Origin: Siphonodentalium dalli
Lineage: Eukaryota > Mollusca > Scaphopoda > Gadilida > Siphonodentaliidae
DNA length: 64,000 nt
Assembly: GCA_032622095.1 (NCBI GenBank)
Contig: CP136068.1
Location: 156,203,151-156,267,150 of the forward strand
Reading direction: 5' to 3'
Made by a program: the position numbers and the translations under genes. Each line of letters starts with the position of its first letter. The stretch's first letter is position 1. Below the pieces are notes generated by a model. It made no database searches. It was not told the DNA's origin and saw nothing but the letters and a program-made list of their open reading frames with translations. This document shows, one piece after another, positions 42,048 through 53,765 of this stretch.

Positions 42048-45000
42048 GGGACCCATATCATCAGATTCCAATAACAAAATTTCTTGAAATGCCACTTCCA
42101 GCCATTATCAGAATTGATTAATTGCCAACAAATAATGCTAACCACTGTCAACTATAGTATAACATTTCCCAAAATGTATAATATATCAACATTTTGTTTA
42201 TCGCAATTTGGTATCGAGAGTACGTTGGTCGGCATTTGCAAAATATTTGCCAGGCAGCCAACTGCCAAATATTCTATGTGGTAAAAAAAAAAAAGCTCAG
42301 ATTTGAAATCTAGAAATCTGATACCTCTGCAGGGCTTTGAGGGGTGGGTTCCTTGACTCAAATCTAATATTTTTTACCACCCGAAGCTGAAGAAATAATA
42401 ATTTATGGGCATTAAATTGGATTGTATATCTTTAAATTACTTAATTACTCAATGAAATGAAGAGATTACTCACCGATTTTTGCAAGAATCAGGTGATGGA
42501 AGTAGTTGATAAACAATGGATGTGTAGATTCGGAATCCTCTTGGTCATCAATCGTTTTTTTGTTTCTGTCACGAGAGTCTATTGTCTTTCTGTGTTCTTT
42601 GTCATTTGCATCGGTTCTTGTCTGTGATCTTTGACCTGTGTTCTTTAAGAAATTTTAAGAGCTTATTTGCTTTTCTGTCATCTGTGGTTCATCTGTGTTA
42701 TTTTAGCAATTTATAAGTGTTTGTTTACTCTTCTGGCTGTGATCTTCATCTGTCGCTGCTAGTTTCTGTGTCTTGTCCTCAATATAGATCTAACAGACAG
42801 TGAATTTAAGCTACCTGGAGAAGAGGAGCTGTATGTGACCTAATTGATGCACATGTACCATGTCCACCTGTAATTGAAAGTGAAGATATGAAAGTTGTGA
42901 AATGATGTAGAGAGATAATGGTGAAGTGAGTGCCAGGTTCCATACATAGCAGTATGGATTATCTGTGGCAGTGTCTCGTCATACACACATTAGGATCCAA
43001 ATTGTTTTTATGAAATCTTAGTCAAACATACCCTTGGTTTTTATAAGAACATCAAGTTGAATGCTTTAATTTGTACAAATTACATCACAACATTTAACAG
43101 AAAACGTCACTTAGGTGGCCACTTTCCACCTGCATCGTACAACATATGAGGTGATATGGGTGATGTGGCCAGATGGTGTATGGAAACACATAGCCTGGCA
43201 TTAGTGTTACTGGACAGATTAACTCACCAGCAGGTCCAAGCATTCAGGAACTCACCAGCAGATCCAAGCATTCAGGAACTCACCAGCAGATCCAAGCATT
43301 CAGGAACTCACCAGCAGATCCAAGCATTCAGGAACTCACCAGCAGATCCAAGCATTCAGGGGTCAGGAAGTGAGTTATCTGTGTAGAGGAGCTGTATGTG
43401 GCTTACATGCTATATTACACATCTGAGTCGGGAGGGTCACCAGGCAAACGTGAGCTGTAAAGTGAATGAGAACTGTAGGGGTTGTAACCCACTGCGTATC
43501 ACATAATAACACCATGCATCATATAATAACACCAAGCATCATATAACACCAGGTATTATTTGACAGGCTATTTTTTATTATATAAATAACCCTCTCCACA
43601 TATCATTTTCCAAAGGAATATGTTCCAGTTTTTAGGCAATTTTCATTCCGGGCTACCCATCATATCTCTACATATTTATATAGCAAAATGGTCGTAGAAA
43701 ATTTTAGTGTCGATAGCAATAACATTTGTCAATAATTTTCATGGTTATGGTACGATTTTAGAACTCATATTTCTGAAGAAAAAAACACTTGAAATTTTGA
43801 AGAAAAAAAAAAAATTCATTCTATGACAACCATGATCATAATATGCGACCAAACTCAGCATAGGTTATTCCACTAATTTCTTCTGAAAACGGTGGGCTTG
43901 CTGTAACAGCATTTTATAAATTTGTCGTCGCATTCAGAATTATGTCAAAAGTCGCCTTCAAAAACACAAAAACCGATGCCAATCCACAATAGAAGGTGTG
44001 TCCCACGGGTCAATGAATACGAAAATAGCAAGAAATCTCACGGACTTGGGAGGGCAGGTCAAATTATATTTTCGAAATCCGAAATAACGGTCCCAAATTA
44101 CTATTTCTTTGGCTTCGGGGATAAAAAATATTTGATTCGAGTCGAGGAACCCACCACCCATCATAGCTCAGACTGATCAGCTATCGATTTAAAAAAAAAA
44201 ATATTTCTCGAAATGGGTAATTATTTGCAGCCCAGAAAAGATCCATCAAATTGACGGTCTCTGACAAAATTGCGGATGAAGATGGAGGACTAAAATCAAG
44301 TGTTAATATGGTCATATTTTGTGATATTCGAGTGATAATATGGCCATATTTCGTTAAACAACATGATAATAAATAACACCTTTTGGGAAATTTTATACCA
44401 TAGTTGACAGAGGTTAGTATTATTTTGTTGTTATTAATTGATCCTGATAACAAAAGCTAATTGATCCTGATAACAAAAGCGTATTTTGAAGAAATGTTGT
44501 TGTTGTAATAACTTGATGATATGGGGACCGGACCGTCTGATCGGATTGAGTACCTTTAACACTTTCACGATATTTTCTTTGTCCAAAAATTTAAGCATAT
44601 GTATTAAGCTTGAAAAGAACCATATAAAGATCCACTGTCCAATTTAGTTACAATAGCAGCGACAAATCATCAAAGCCACTTTAGAGATCAAAATTAACAT
44701 TTTTCATGGCAGTTTGAACGCCGAGCAAGTGTCATAGTTTGAATGGCGAGCAAGTGTCATAGTTTGAATGGCGAGCGAGTGTGGTTGACAAATGCCATAT
44801 ATGGTGAAGCATGGTTCAAACTGGAATTGCCCAGAATGTGTCATCACTAATGTTTCAAACAAACATCTATTTTTAAGTGCACACGACATGCTGTTATCAT
44901 TTGTCAGTTAAAATCGGGACTAATTTTCAAGTTTGATCTGAGTTGAGGGATTGTTTAAAGGTACTCAATCCGATCAGATGGTCCCCCATATCATCAAGAT

Positions 45001-46206
45001 ACTACAACAACATTTCTTCAAAATACAATTTAGTTTATTATCAGAATCGATTTATTGCAATAAAATAATGCTAACCACTATCAACTATTTTATAAAATTT
45101 CCCAAAACGTGTTATTATCAATATTTTATTCAATGAAATATGGCCATTATCACTTGAGTATTCACGAAATTTGGCCGTATTACCACTTGTTTATAATATC
45201 AGTGTATCCATCTTCATCCGAAATTTTGACCGAGACCTTTCATTTGACGACATTTTTCTGGGCCACAAACAATTGAAATAACAAACTTCAAAAATCGATA
45301 TCTGATCTGATCACTCTGATCTTTGACGGGTAGGTTCCTCGATTCAAATATTTTTTACAACGAAGCCAAAGAAATTAGTAATTTAGGGGTGTTTAATCGG
45401 ATTGAGTACCTTTAATGTGCCATTACGATCGATACACAAACATTCATCTTGGGTGATTATTAAATTCTGATAGATTCATATGTAAAACATGATATTCAGA
45501 AATATGTATATACCCCCATTCCCAAAGCCAACTATCATTGTCTTTAAATAAAAAAATAATTTCGGACCTCAGAAGCGACTGCGAACTGCAACTACATGGT
45601 CTCTCAAACCCTTGTGATGGCGTCCGCCCATGTTCATATATATATTCCCAGACAGAATTTGTTGATTGCGAAATTAACAGACTTCAAAACAAAAATCTAA
45701 TAGTACCAAGGTGTCTTCTTCAACTCAAAATATATTTTTTTATTCTCTGTGTCAAAGAACTAATAATTGATGGAAGCCTGGAAAGAGTCAATATAGTGTG
45801 TCTGAAATTTGCAGAAAGAGGTCCCCAGAGGGTGAATTTAATGACGCTATTGCACGCAGCGGGCTATTTCACAAAATGCACCCCTGGGGACCTCATTCTG
45901 CTTAGGTCTCAACTGCTATGGGGGACCTAGGATCAGAATGATGTTCCCGAGTTGAAGTTGGTGATGTTCACCCGATCATTCGATTATAAATGAATTTTAT
46001 CTTCTACAAATTAGGGGATATAAGAAACTGAACAGAAGGGAAAAAGTAAATAAAAACAATGTTAATTTGAGACTATAGATACTTCCCAGAAGATGAAGCC
46101 TAATGCCTAAGAAGAATGAGGTTCCTAGAGGGTGAATTTGGTGATGCTAGTCTGCTGTGCAGGATAGCGTAACTAACTTCACCCTCTGGGGACCTGACAC
46201 ACTATA
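42048..46206. repeat. Segmental duplication C3+D2
   Basis: Counterpart of C2+D1 without the Helitron. Holds family E elements at 42048-42435, 44078-44559 (left tip lost) and 44955-45415, and family G at 45794-46206. The 130-codon frame 45538-45930 differs from its twin by one in-frame CTT. Confidence 0.9.
43221..43360. repeat. 28-bp minisatellite, 5 copies (C3)
   Basis: Five units identical in type to C1, first unit with the AGGTCC variant. Confidence 0.95.
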
Positions 46207-47226
46207 TCCAGGCTTGAATTGAGGGGTGTCGATTCAGGCAGAGCATCTTTAATAATTTAGGATACCTTGTGGATGTATACGTGGTATCCAACTTGCTCGT
46301 TACCATATTTCAGCGAGAGTGACTGCCTCCGTGCTTGATGGATAAACAGCAACAATTTCCTGTAACAATCTTTTCTTCTTGTATAAAATTTGACAGTGTT
46401 GTCCCCCTTCACTTCTCTTTATAAGGATTTCCAGATCCAATTTTATTTTCATCCTGTATAATGAGCACTCGTCATGTGACCTGCATTAATATATTAAAAT
46501 GTACATGAGGGGGATTTGAGCATCTATTGGGCGAGGCTCTGCCAAGTCCAATTGACGCCAAATCCTGCGAACTGACAAACCATTTAAGCGACAGCATTTA
46601 ATAGTTATATATTTTATTTATCCATCGTGCACAACTTGCCTTTTGTGGGGAAATTCTGACATCATTTTTTTTCGTTTGTTACTTCGATGACCACATTACA
46701 TTATGAGGTCAAGCAAACTAATTAGTATTCATGACGTGGCAAACCGAAGTGGAGCTAAATTAGAGCAAAATAGTTTGTTGGCTTTTTTTTACAGTTATTC
46801 TAAGCCGACCTTGTTCTGAGGATTTATAGATGTTTTAGAGCTAAAACGTATACCCTTTTACTAATTTTGTATCAATAACAGTGAATTATGGACATTGAAA
46901 ACGTTCTCAAATCACAATGACGTCATTTAGGCCGGTTGACGTCCCTAGTTACCAGTGCAATTTGCATATATAATTATGTCTTAAACAGGGCCCGACTTAA
47001 AATAAAAAAATAAAAAATATCTGTGGGCCCTGCGTGGTTGATATCTGTGGGCCCTGCGTGGTTGATATCTGTGGGCCCTGCGTGGTTGAGGATATTCTCA
47101 ACTAACACAACCAACAATACTTGGAACATTTTAACATGGGCCCTGTTCTTCATTCCAGCGCACCATCACGGCTGACTCAGCAACTATAAACTACAACATA
47201 ACAATCAACAGACACCTGGGGCACCT
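46207..47226. other. No gene; 24-bp tandem triplet at 47018-47090
   Basis: ATATCTGTGGGCCCTGCGTG + GTTG occurs three times. The rest is AT-rich with no supportable frame. Confidence 0.55.
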
Positions 47227-47234
47227 CCTCTCAC

Positions 47235-48127
47235 CAGACCTGTTTACTTTTAAAATTGGAAATCTGGAGATTTGTCCTCAGAAAGAGGGAGATTTAGTGA
47301 AAAATCTGGAGATTTTTTTCGATAAGAGTATCAATGAAAAAAACTTCATATTTTTCATTTAAATGTCATATAGACTGTTTGTTGCATTTGGTTTGCATCT
47401 GCCACAATTAACGGCCTTGACACCGATTACCTCTAATTTCTAAAATCATTGGGAATCAAATTACGATTTTCCGATTATGGATCATATTTTATTTCGAATA
47501 AGGCAATTTAACGATTAAAACTATATTTGCGCACTATAAAATGGTGCTCTCGGATAATTTTGTCGCCAAATATATTCAGTAACATCAGGTAACATCGGTA
47601 AATTTAAAGAGAGAGCGTATTGACATAATTGTTTGAGGTCTGTTCGATTCGTGTTCTGTTATTGCGTATATAAAACACGGAATACCACAAAGACGGAAAC
47701 GGAACTAAAACAAACAAACAGTTTAAATCGGCAATATAATAATTTGAGTCGGAGATTTTAAAGCAGTCGGTCGGGACTAGCAGAAAACAACACTTTATTA
47801 AGTGTGGCCAAAAAAGGAAGCTTCTTGTTTGATATATTATAATCCTTGTCTGGACATTGAAGACCGCATTTATTTACTTACTCCACGCTGTTAAACAAAA
47901 GAGAGTCAATGTTGTGTCAACATTTTGTCACTGTTTGACTCGCAGACGATATATTCCTAATTGATTTGTAACACTATATCGTGCATGGCTTAATGCTTAG
48001 TACAGCCGTCGGCTAATTTGGGGTTAATCTTTTGAAATCGGGAGATTTGGTTTCCCGATCAGAAGCACATGAGAAATGACACAAAACCGAGAGACTCCCG
48101 CCGAAATCGGGAAAGTAAACAGGTCTG
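47235..48127. mobile_element. hAT-like element, 893 bp, 8-bp duplication
   Basis: Ends CAGACCTGTTTACTTT and AAAGTAAACAGGTCTG, flanked by a perfect CCTCTCAC at 47227-47234 and 48128-48135. Sub-terminal AAATCTGGAGATTTG / AAATCGGGAGATTTGG words recur on both sides. 8-bp duplications point to hAT. No transposase frame is seen. Confidence 0.75.
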
Positions 48128-48357
48128 CCTCTCACCCCATATTAAAGCTTGCGGGTTCTAACCCATACACTTTGCCATGTTCGGACATGATGATTTTCTA
48201 TGTTACGATATCCTCAAAACAACAAATAATGGGGTGAAGGAGAAGATCACTCGATCATTTCGGCAATCCCAGGCGCTTCGCACCCAAAAACTCTCCTGTT
48301 TTTCAATTCTGAATTTTCTTGACAGTTAGCTCGTTCCGTCACAACTATTCAGAGGTA

Positions 48358-48570
48358 CAGTAATGCCCTAAGTAATCGACTCTTTAACTACAGCAGAATT
48401 ATGGGTAACTTTTCAGGATTTAGTCGGAAATATGGCTTGTTGCCATTCATCGGAAAGCTCTCCCCGAGAGCTTTCCGATGAATGGCAACAAGCCATATTT
48501 CATACTAAATCCTGAAAAGTTACCCATAATTCTGCTGTAGTTAAAGAGTCGATTACTTAGGGCATTACTG
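48358..48570. mobile_element. Family T foldback MITE
   Basis: Full length between TA sites, centre GCTCTCCCCGAGAGC. One of the most symmetric copies. Confidence 0.88.
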
Positions 48571-48907
48571 TAATACCCCAATACCAGCTAACTGTTATGT
48601 GTTTGTTAACTGTAAACAATAAATTTATTTTACATGATGAATCAACCACTGTTTGGTCAATGCATCCTATTTATCATGGGTATAGCTTCAACAGACAGTG
48701 AATTTAAGCTATCTGAAGAAGAGGTCAGCTGTATTTTGCTCACATTCTAAATTTATACTCACCTTAGTTGGTTTAGGCATAGGGTCCTGCGAATATTCGA
48801 TATTCGATTTGAGATTCAATTCGAAAGTCAAATTCGATTTGAATACGAAACTTGAAATTTCGAATATACACTTATGGAAAAGTAGGTGGTTTACGGGCAG
48901 GTACACA

Positions 48908-49437
48908 CAGGGAAGGATCCAGGGCTCTTTTGATACCTGTTACAGGTTTGGGCGCCCAAACTCTGGTGGCCTAAATGTCCCCAAATTGCAAGTGGATAGT
49001 TTTATTAAAGCTGAATTTTCTATATTTTTGAAGGAAATCTTCTATTATAATTCAACATGCAATGCAAATCATCAATATACAGTTGATATAGAGCCTTTAT
49101 TTGCTTAATCAAGTGTCCAGTGAGAAATATTTTAACCCTTTCATGACTGGGGCTTCTTGAAATTTTGCAAAAATCCTGTGCCGATGCATTCTCTTATATA
49201 AATGAGAGTCTCCCATCTAAGGAGCCTCGCATATATAAGATAATACATTGGCCTTTATCTTGACCTTGTAAGCCAGTGCATTTTCTTATGCGGGATCTTT
49301 AATGCTGCACCTAAAGGGAGTGGGGCGACCCCCTCCCGTACCTACCCCCATCTCGGGCCTACGGCCCTCGGGATATGCCTTTGGCATATCATGGTCCCAA
49401 AACACGTGTCCCCAAAAAATCCCTGGATCCATCCCTG
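48908..49437. mobile_element. Nested hAT-like element, 530 bp
   Basis: Ends CAGGGAAGGATCCAGGG and CCCTGGATCCATCCCTG with perfect GGTACACA at 48900-48907 and 49438-49445. It lies inside the larger hAT and itself contains a PB3 fragment. GGGCCTACGGCCC and GATATGCCTTTGGCATATC short palindromes sit near the right end. Confidence 0.82.
49132..49308. mobile_element. PB3 fragment inside nested hAT
   Basis: TTAACCCTTTCATGACTGGG and a hairpin with PB3-type loop (GAGTCTCCCATCTAAGGAGCC). The right terminus is lost after TTTAATGCTGCACC. Confidence 0.65.
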
Positions 49438-49606
49438 GGTACACATGTCGATCTTAGCTGTTTTGTGCCATTTAATTACAGAAAATGATGTATATATGCA
49501 CCTTATAATTATCATTGTACATCGCGATTATATATATTAAATATAAGTATAGACAGCAATTAGCCACTATAGGACAACTAAATACGTCTAATTTCTATCT
49601 TTGAAC

Positions 49607-49735
49607 ATGGTAGCCAAAAGCTTGGAGATCGCAGATGGACCGACGACGCGTCTGAATTATAATAGCTATGAGAATGATCAACCGCTAGCGTTATCCGCAA
49701 TCTATCCGTCTCAGATTCCGCGTTATGTAATATAG
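49607..49735 (+). CDS. Short coding-like frame in hAT element
   Basis: ATG to TAG, 42 residues: MVAKSLEIADGPTTRLNYNS then YENDQPLALSAIYPSQ. Composition looks protein-like. Its position just before the BED-finger frame suggests a piece of the same transposase gene. Too short to assign. Confidence 0.25.
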   Translation: MVAKSLEIADGPTTRLNYNSYENDQPLALSAIYPSQIPRYVI

Positions 49736-49754
49736 CTCAGAATTTAAACAACAC

Positions 49755-50078
49755 GTGTTCCCGGCATCGAAAAATGCATTTTGGCAGAGTTTCCTTTTTA
49801 AGTTTACTTTCAATTTCGGAGCATTCTTTGACACTTTGACAAAACGTCATCCGTTATTCATATTTATTTTAAACATGATAAAGCTGCAGGCTTACACATG
49901 TGATGAATGCAACATGGTGTATAAATCGCAAGCATATGGCACAACGATGTTGTTGCATCTTCAAGTTTATAACAACGGACGATTCCGAATGTTGATTTGC
50001 AATTTTGCATGCACGTGCAATCTGTACAAATTTTGCGTGATTTTAGTTCCAATAATCCGTTTAGTGGTTATATTTTAA
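49755..50078 (+). pseudogene. hAT transposase BED zinc-finger relic
   Basis: A 107-codon frame containing CDECNMVYKSQAYGTT followed by MLLHLQVYN. It matches the BED-finger layout (Cys-x2-Cys, Tyr-Lys-Ser, Gly-Thr-Thr, Leu-x2-His-Leu), but the last zinc-binding His is replaced. BED fingers are the DNA-binding part of many hAT transposases and this one lies within hAT termini with an 8-bp duplication. No catalytic DDE/hAT-C part remains within 1.56 kb, so it is inactive. The N-terminal 45 residues may be read-through of non-coding DNA. Confidence 0.5.
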
Positions 50079-50344
50079 TCGTCGTGACAGTCGCATGGAC
50101 GTTTTAATCATTTATCAATTGAAGTTAATAGTATTGCAAATGACGGTTCATCACCACATGAGTTATGATGGAACTTCGTGCATGTAGTTCATGGAACGTT
50201 TCACAAATCGTCTAATCGTTGACAAAACATGCCCAATTGAGAATGCAACATACATATATGATTCGATATTCGATTCAATTTCCTGAATTCGATTCGATAT
50301 TCGATTCGATCAAAAGCTCCAATTTGCAGGACCCTATTTAGGCA

Positions 50345-50600
50345 GCAATTTTTTATCATTTTTTTACTTATATTCTTTTATAAATTTTTATCATTATTTC
50401 TTACTGTACATTCTTTAAAAAAAAATCTGGATTTTTTATAATTTTTTTTAACAATTATAGAAAAAGAAACAAAATTTGTTAGGCCAATGGATTCTCCTGT
50501 ATATGCAAGGCGACCTATGGTCAACTCTCATATATAAGATAATGCATTAGCACAGAGTTTTTGGCAAAAATTCAGGAGGCTCCACTCATGGAAGGGTTAA
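50345..50600. mobile_element. PB3 right-end fragment
   Basis: A/T spacer, then a decayed 67-bp hairpin (about 50484-50551) and the end GGCTCCACTCATGGAAGGGTTAA (tip CATGGAAGGGTTAA). The hAT element (48780-50336) directly abuts on the left. Confidence 0.65.
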
Positions 50601-50662
50601 AAGTTAGGTTTCACCCCTACTATTCAGGGTTAATATCCTGATACTAGCTGACTTATGTTTTG

Positions 50663-51089
50663 TGAACTCTTTCAGTGCCAGGGGCCAATCTCATCGGCCC
50701 TAATTAATGGTCTGTAGAGTGCGAGGAGCCGATAAAATGTAATTATTATTTTTTGGGTTTAATTTTTTTTTTGTGTGTATGCTTAAGCATGCTATAGTGA
50801 ATTTAAAAACAAACTGGATAAAACCTTAGGGGCATGTTATAACTCAAAACTATCACCAAGTATTGATAGTAATAATTTTGATGCCCATGAAAAACGTAAG
50901 ATTCCCTAGCACTAAACCTACAAAATAAGTCTGGCACTGAAAGAGTTAAAGAATATAAAGAAAAAATTATTAAAATTGTAAAAATTGTAAAAAATAATAA
51001 TGATGAAATTTGTTTAGGCCAATGCAAGAATGCGTTGGCACAGGGTATATGGGTTGATACAAAATCGGACATGGCACTGAAAGGGTTAA
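50663..51089. mobile_element. PB2 piggyBac-like MITE
   Basis: Left tip decayed (TGAACTCTTTCAGTGCCAGG), right ATGGCACTGAAAGGGTTAA. The hairpin has collapsed to CCAATGCAAGAATGCGTTGG (51018-51037): most of the stem was deleted, leaving the base. Confidence 0.7.
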
Positions 51090-51584
51090 CAATAAATGTA
51101 TTTTACACTATGAATCAACCACTGTTTGGCCTATGCATCCTATTTATCATGGGTATAGGTTCAACAGACCGTGAATTTAAGCTATCTGGATATGACCTGT
51201 ATGTGGCTAAAATGCTATAGTATTACTCACCGTGGTTGGTTGAAGCAGGTTGGCGATTGCATCACATGGCAAGGGCTGCAAACGAACAGATATGGGGTCC
51301 TAATTTATGAATTTGAAACCATAAGCTGCAGACATAAGTTCACCATCCAGATGTAAGAGATCCTGAAAGCTCCAATATAATGGTCTAAGGAATGTTTGGT
51401 TTCCATACACAATAATAAGTGCAATTGGTATAAATTCCTGATGAAGTCTAATGCAGGTGACCATATTGATGCACATGTTCCCAAGTCCACCTGTAATTGA
51501 AAGTGATGAAATGATGCAGAGAGAAAATGGTGAGTGAAGGCTGGTAAACTGATTTTAAAGCATCAAATTCTTCAATTTTAATTA

Positions 51585-52791
51585 TCTATACTATATATTT
51601 TGAGACTTCGTATATATGTGTGTGTGTGTACTTCATAGAATCCAAAACGCGTGTACAGATTGAGCTCAAACTTCCTATGTAAGTGTCAAATCCCACCGAC
51701 ACGACCGTGGTCGCAGTTTAGAAAAGCTCAGAGCACCCGTTCTCCAATCTCAAATCACAGCAAAGGCACGGCGTGGGTTAATCAAGTGATTATTTAATGA
51801 GCGTTTGTTTTTGACGCATCTCTATAAAGAGCGTCTGTTTGCCATTCAACGTTATTTGCATCTGCAGAGAGATATACGGAACATACATTAAATTTAAAAA
51901 ACATTTGTTTCTGACCAACCCTGCGAGTACGGATGGCGCGCTTTGTTTTTACAGTATATAATTATATACCGAAATCATCCCAGATAATCACGAATATAGC
52001 ATCAGATTTCTCCCCAGATATATCGTTATAAAGCTACTGGAATCTGCCAATCTATGGGAAATTCCAGGGAATGCCGATTGAGCTCATGCAAACTTGCTAC
52101 CCACGGGAAGTGTCATATATATGAGTGTGTCCTTTATAGACTCGAACCGATTGAGCTCAAACTTGCTAAATAAGAAAATAGCCCCCAAGCCGTAAATATC
52201 AACAACAACGATATTGCTACCTACGGGGAGCAACGTTATTAGCATCTGCAGAATTATGCCGAGAGAAAGTGCTTTCCTATTTTTAGAACGCAACACATGT
52301 TTACGTCGCGTTGGTGATTGAGGTTCACAACGGGGTTAATTGACTGTCCGCTCTTTGCGACGATGAGGTTCACGGTGGGGACTATTGACCAACACTCACA
52401 ATTTCGTCTTTTGCATCAGATACCAACACCTCGACCGATCGGGACGAAACTTGGTACGTGAGTGTAGTTTGACCAGGTGGTCGTCGCTGTCGTATTGGCG
52501 AGCCCGTGCGACGCCCGTGCAGCGCATGCGCAGACGAGATATCGGAAACGGGTGGAGCTATCGACTTGAAATTTGGTATGTGAATGTATCTTGCGCCGGG
52601 TACAAATTTTATCGGGTCGCCGAGCCCGTGCGACGCCAGCTTCGCGCATGCGCAGACCAGATCTCGGAAACGGGTGGAGCTACCGGGTACAAATTTGTCT
52701 TATTGAAACGCGTGGAGCTAAAAATTAAAAAAATATATATAAAAAAATGTCATGTTTCGGACAAGCCGCCGGTGGCGGGCTAACCTGCTAG
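51585..52791 (+). mobile_element. Non-autonomous Helitron, 1.2 kb
   Basis: Starts TCTATACTATATATTTTGAG and ends with hairpin CCGCCGGTGGCGG plus GCTAACCTGCTAG, immediately followed by the next element. The R-unit flank CATCAAATTCTTCAA (51561-51575) resumes only after 53017; the R unit at 56219-56290 shows the uninterrupted version. Interior doublings (GCGCATGCGCAGACGAGAT, GGAGCTATCGACTTGAAA) at 52500-52700. Confidence 0.78.
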
Positions 52792-53017
52792 TCTATTATA
52801 TATTTTGGAAGATCTGTGTGTGTGTCTGTGTGTGTGTCTGTCTGTAATCGATGGACTCAAAAACGGCCGAGCCGATTTCGATGAAACTTGGTATGTGTGG
52901 GTAAATCGATTTCGATGAAACTTGGTATGTGTGGGTAAATCGTGACCCCACTTGACCTTGACCTTCAAAATGGACAATTCAAGATCAAAGCCCGGACGAA
53001 GTCGGGTCACCTTCTAG
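52792..53017 (+). mobile_element. Small Helitron head-to-tail with the previous one
   Basis: 226 bp: TCTATTATATATTTTGGAAG ... CCGGACGAAGTCGGGTCACC then TTCTAG followed by T. It contains a 26-bp doubling (TCGATTTCGATGAAACTTGG). Its first base follows directly on the CTAG of 51585-52791, so one Helitron landed exactly at the end of the other or they move as a tandem pair. Confidence 0.75.
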
Positions 53018-53104
53018 TATTATATATAATTGTATTAAATTGTTACATGTATATTTTAAAACATTTTAAATAGCCTAAGTTTCATTATTTTCAGTCATTC
53101 TGTA

Positions 53105-53275
53105 CAGTGATGCCCTAAGTAATCGACTCCATAACCACAGCAGAATTATGGGTAACTTTTCACGATTTAGTTGGAAATATGGCTTGTTGCCATTCATCGG
53201 AAAGCTCTCACCAAATCATGAAAAGTTACCAATAATTCTGCTGTGGTTATGGAGTCGATTACTTAGGGCATACTG
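53105..53275. mobile_element. Family T MITE, right arm shortened
   Basis: CAGTGATGCCCTAAGTAATC to its inverse, 171 bp; the right arm lacks the GGCAACAAGCCATATTTCC part. TA on both sides. Confidence 0.8.
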
Positions 53276-53438
53276 TACACACGTACCTCTTGATTGTGAT
53301 GAATTTCAGTCTTTGTGTACACGTACCTCTTTGATTGTGATAACTTTCAGTCCTTATGTACACACGTACCTCTTGATCTGTGATTATTTTCAGTCCTTAT
53401 GTACACACGTACCTCTTGATTGTGATATCCTGAAGTTA
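53276..53438. repeat. 42-bp minisatellite, 4 copies
   Basis: TGTACACACGTACCTCTTGA + TTGTGATGAATTTCAGTCTT, starting at the edge of the T element. Variants in spacing (CTTTGATTG). Confidence 0.85.
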
Positions 53439-53499
53439 TGATATTGCTCTGGAAAATTTGCAATAAAAGATGACCATCTGTTTTGCATTCTGAATTATG

Positions 53500-53765
53500 T
53501 TAACCCTTTTTATGACGTGAGCCACATGGCGCAACAATAAAGAACTTGTGCCAATGCATTTTCTTATATATGCAAGTCATATAGGTCGCCTCGCATTTAC
53601 AAGAAAATGCATTGGCCTAACCATGTTTTATAATTTTTTATAAATTTTTCTTACATTCATTAACAGCTGTCGACTTAATTGTTAATATTTGAAGAGCATT
53701 TTGCAGCACTGGGTACAGCTGACTCACATATATGAGATGATTTGTCACAGTCATGAAAGGATCAA
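53500..53765. mobile_element. PB3 piggyBac-like MITE
   Basis: TTAACCCTTTTTATGACGTG to GTCATGAAAGGATCAA; the right TTAA has mutated. One cassette hairpin (about 53552-53615) with loop TCATATAGGTCGCC. Confidence 0.65.

Larger units (their letters stand above)
48780..50336 (+). mobile_element. hAT element, 1557 bp, with transposase relic
   Basis: Termini TAGGGTCCTGCGAATATTCG and CAATTTGCAGGACCCTA, flanked by perfect TTTAGGCA at 48772-48779 and 50337-50344. TAGGG fits the hAT YARNG end rule. Sub-terminal TTCGATATTCGATT repeats occur at both ends. The interior holds another hAT (48908-49437) and a BED-finger frame (49755-50078). A deletion derivative of an autonomous element is the simplest reading. 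Confidence 0.8.

Noticed and set aside
40681-45930. Twin 129/130-codon frames kept in both D copies
   Set aside because: Start is TTG, the C-terminal part is translated from the family G foldback, and preservation is explained by recent duplication; no domain recognised.
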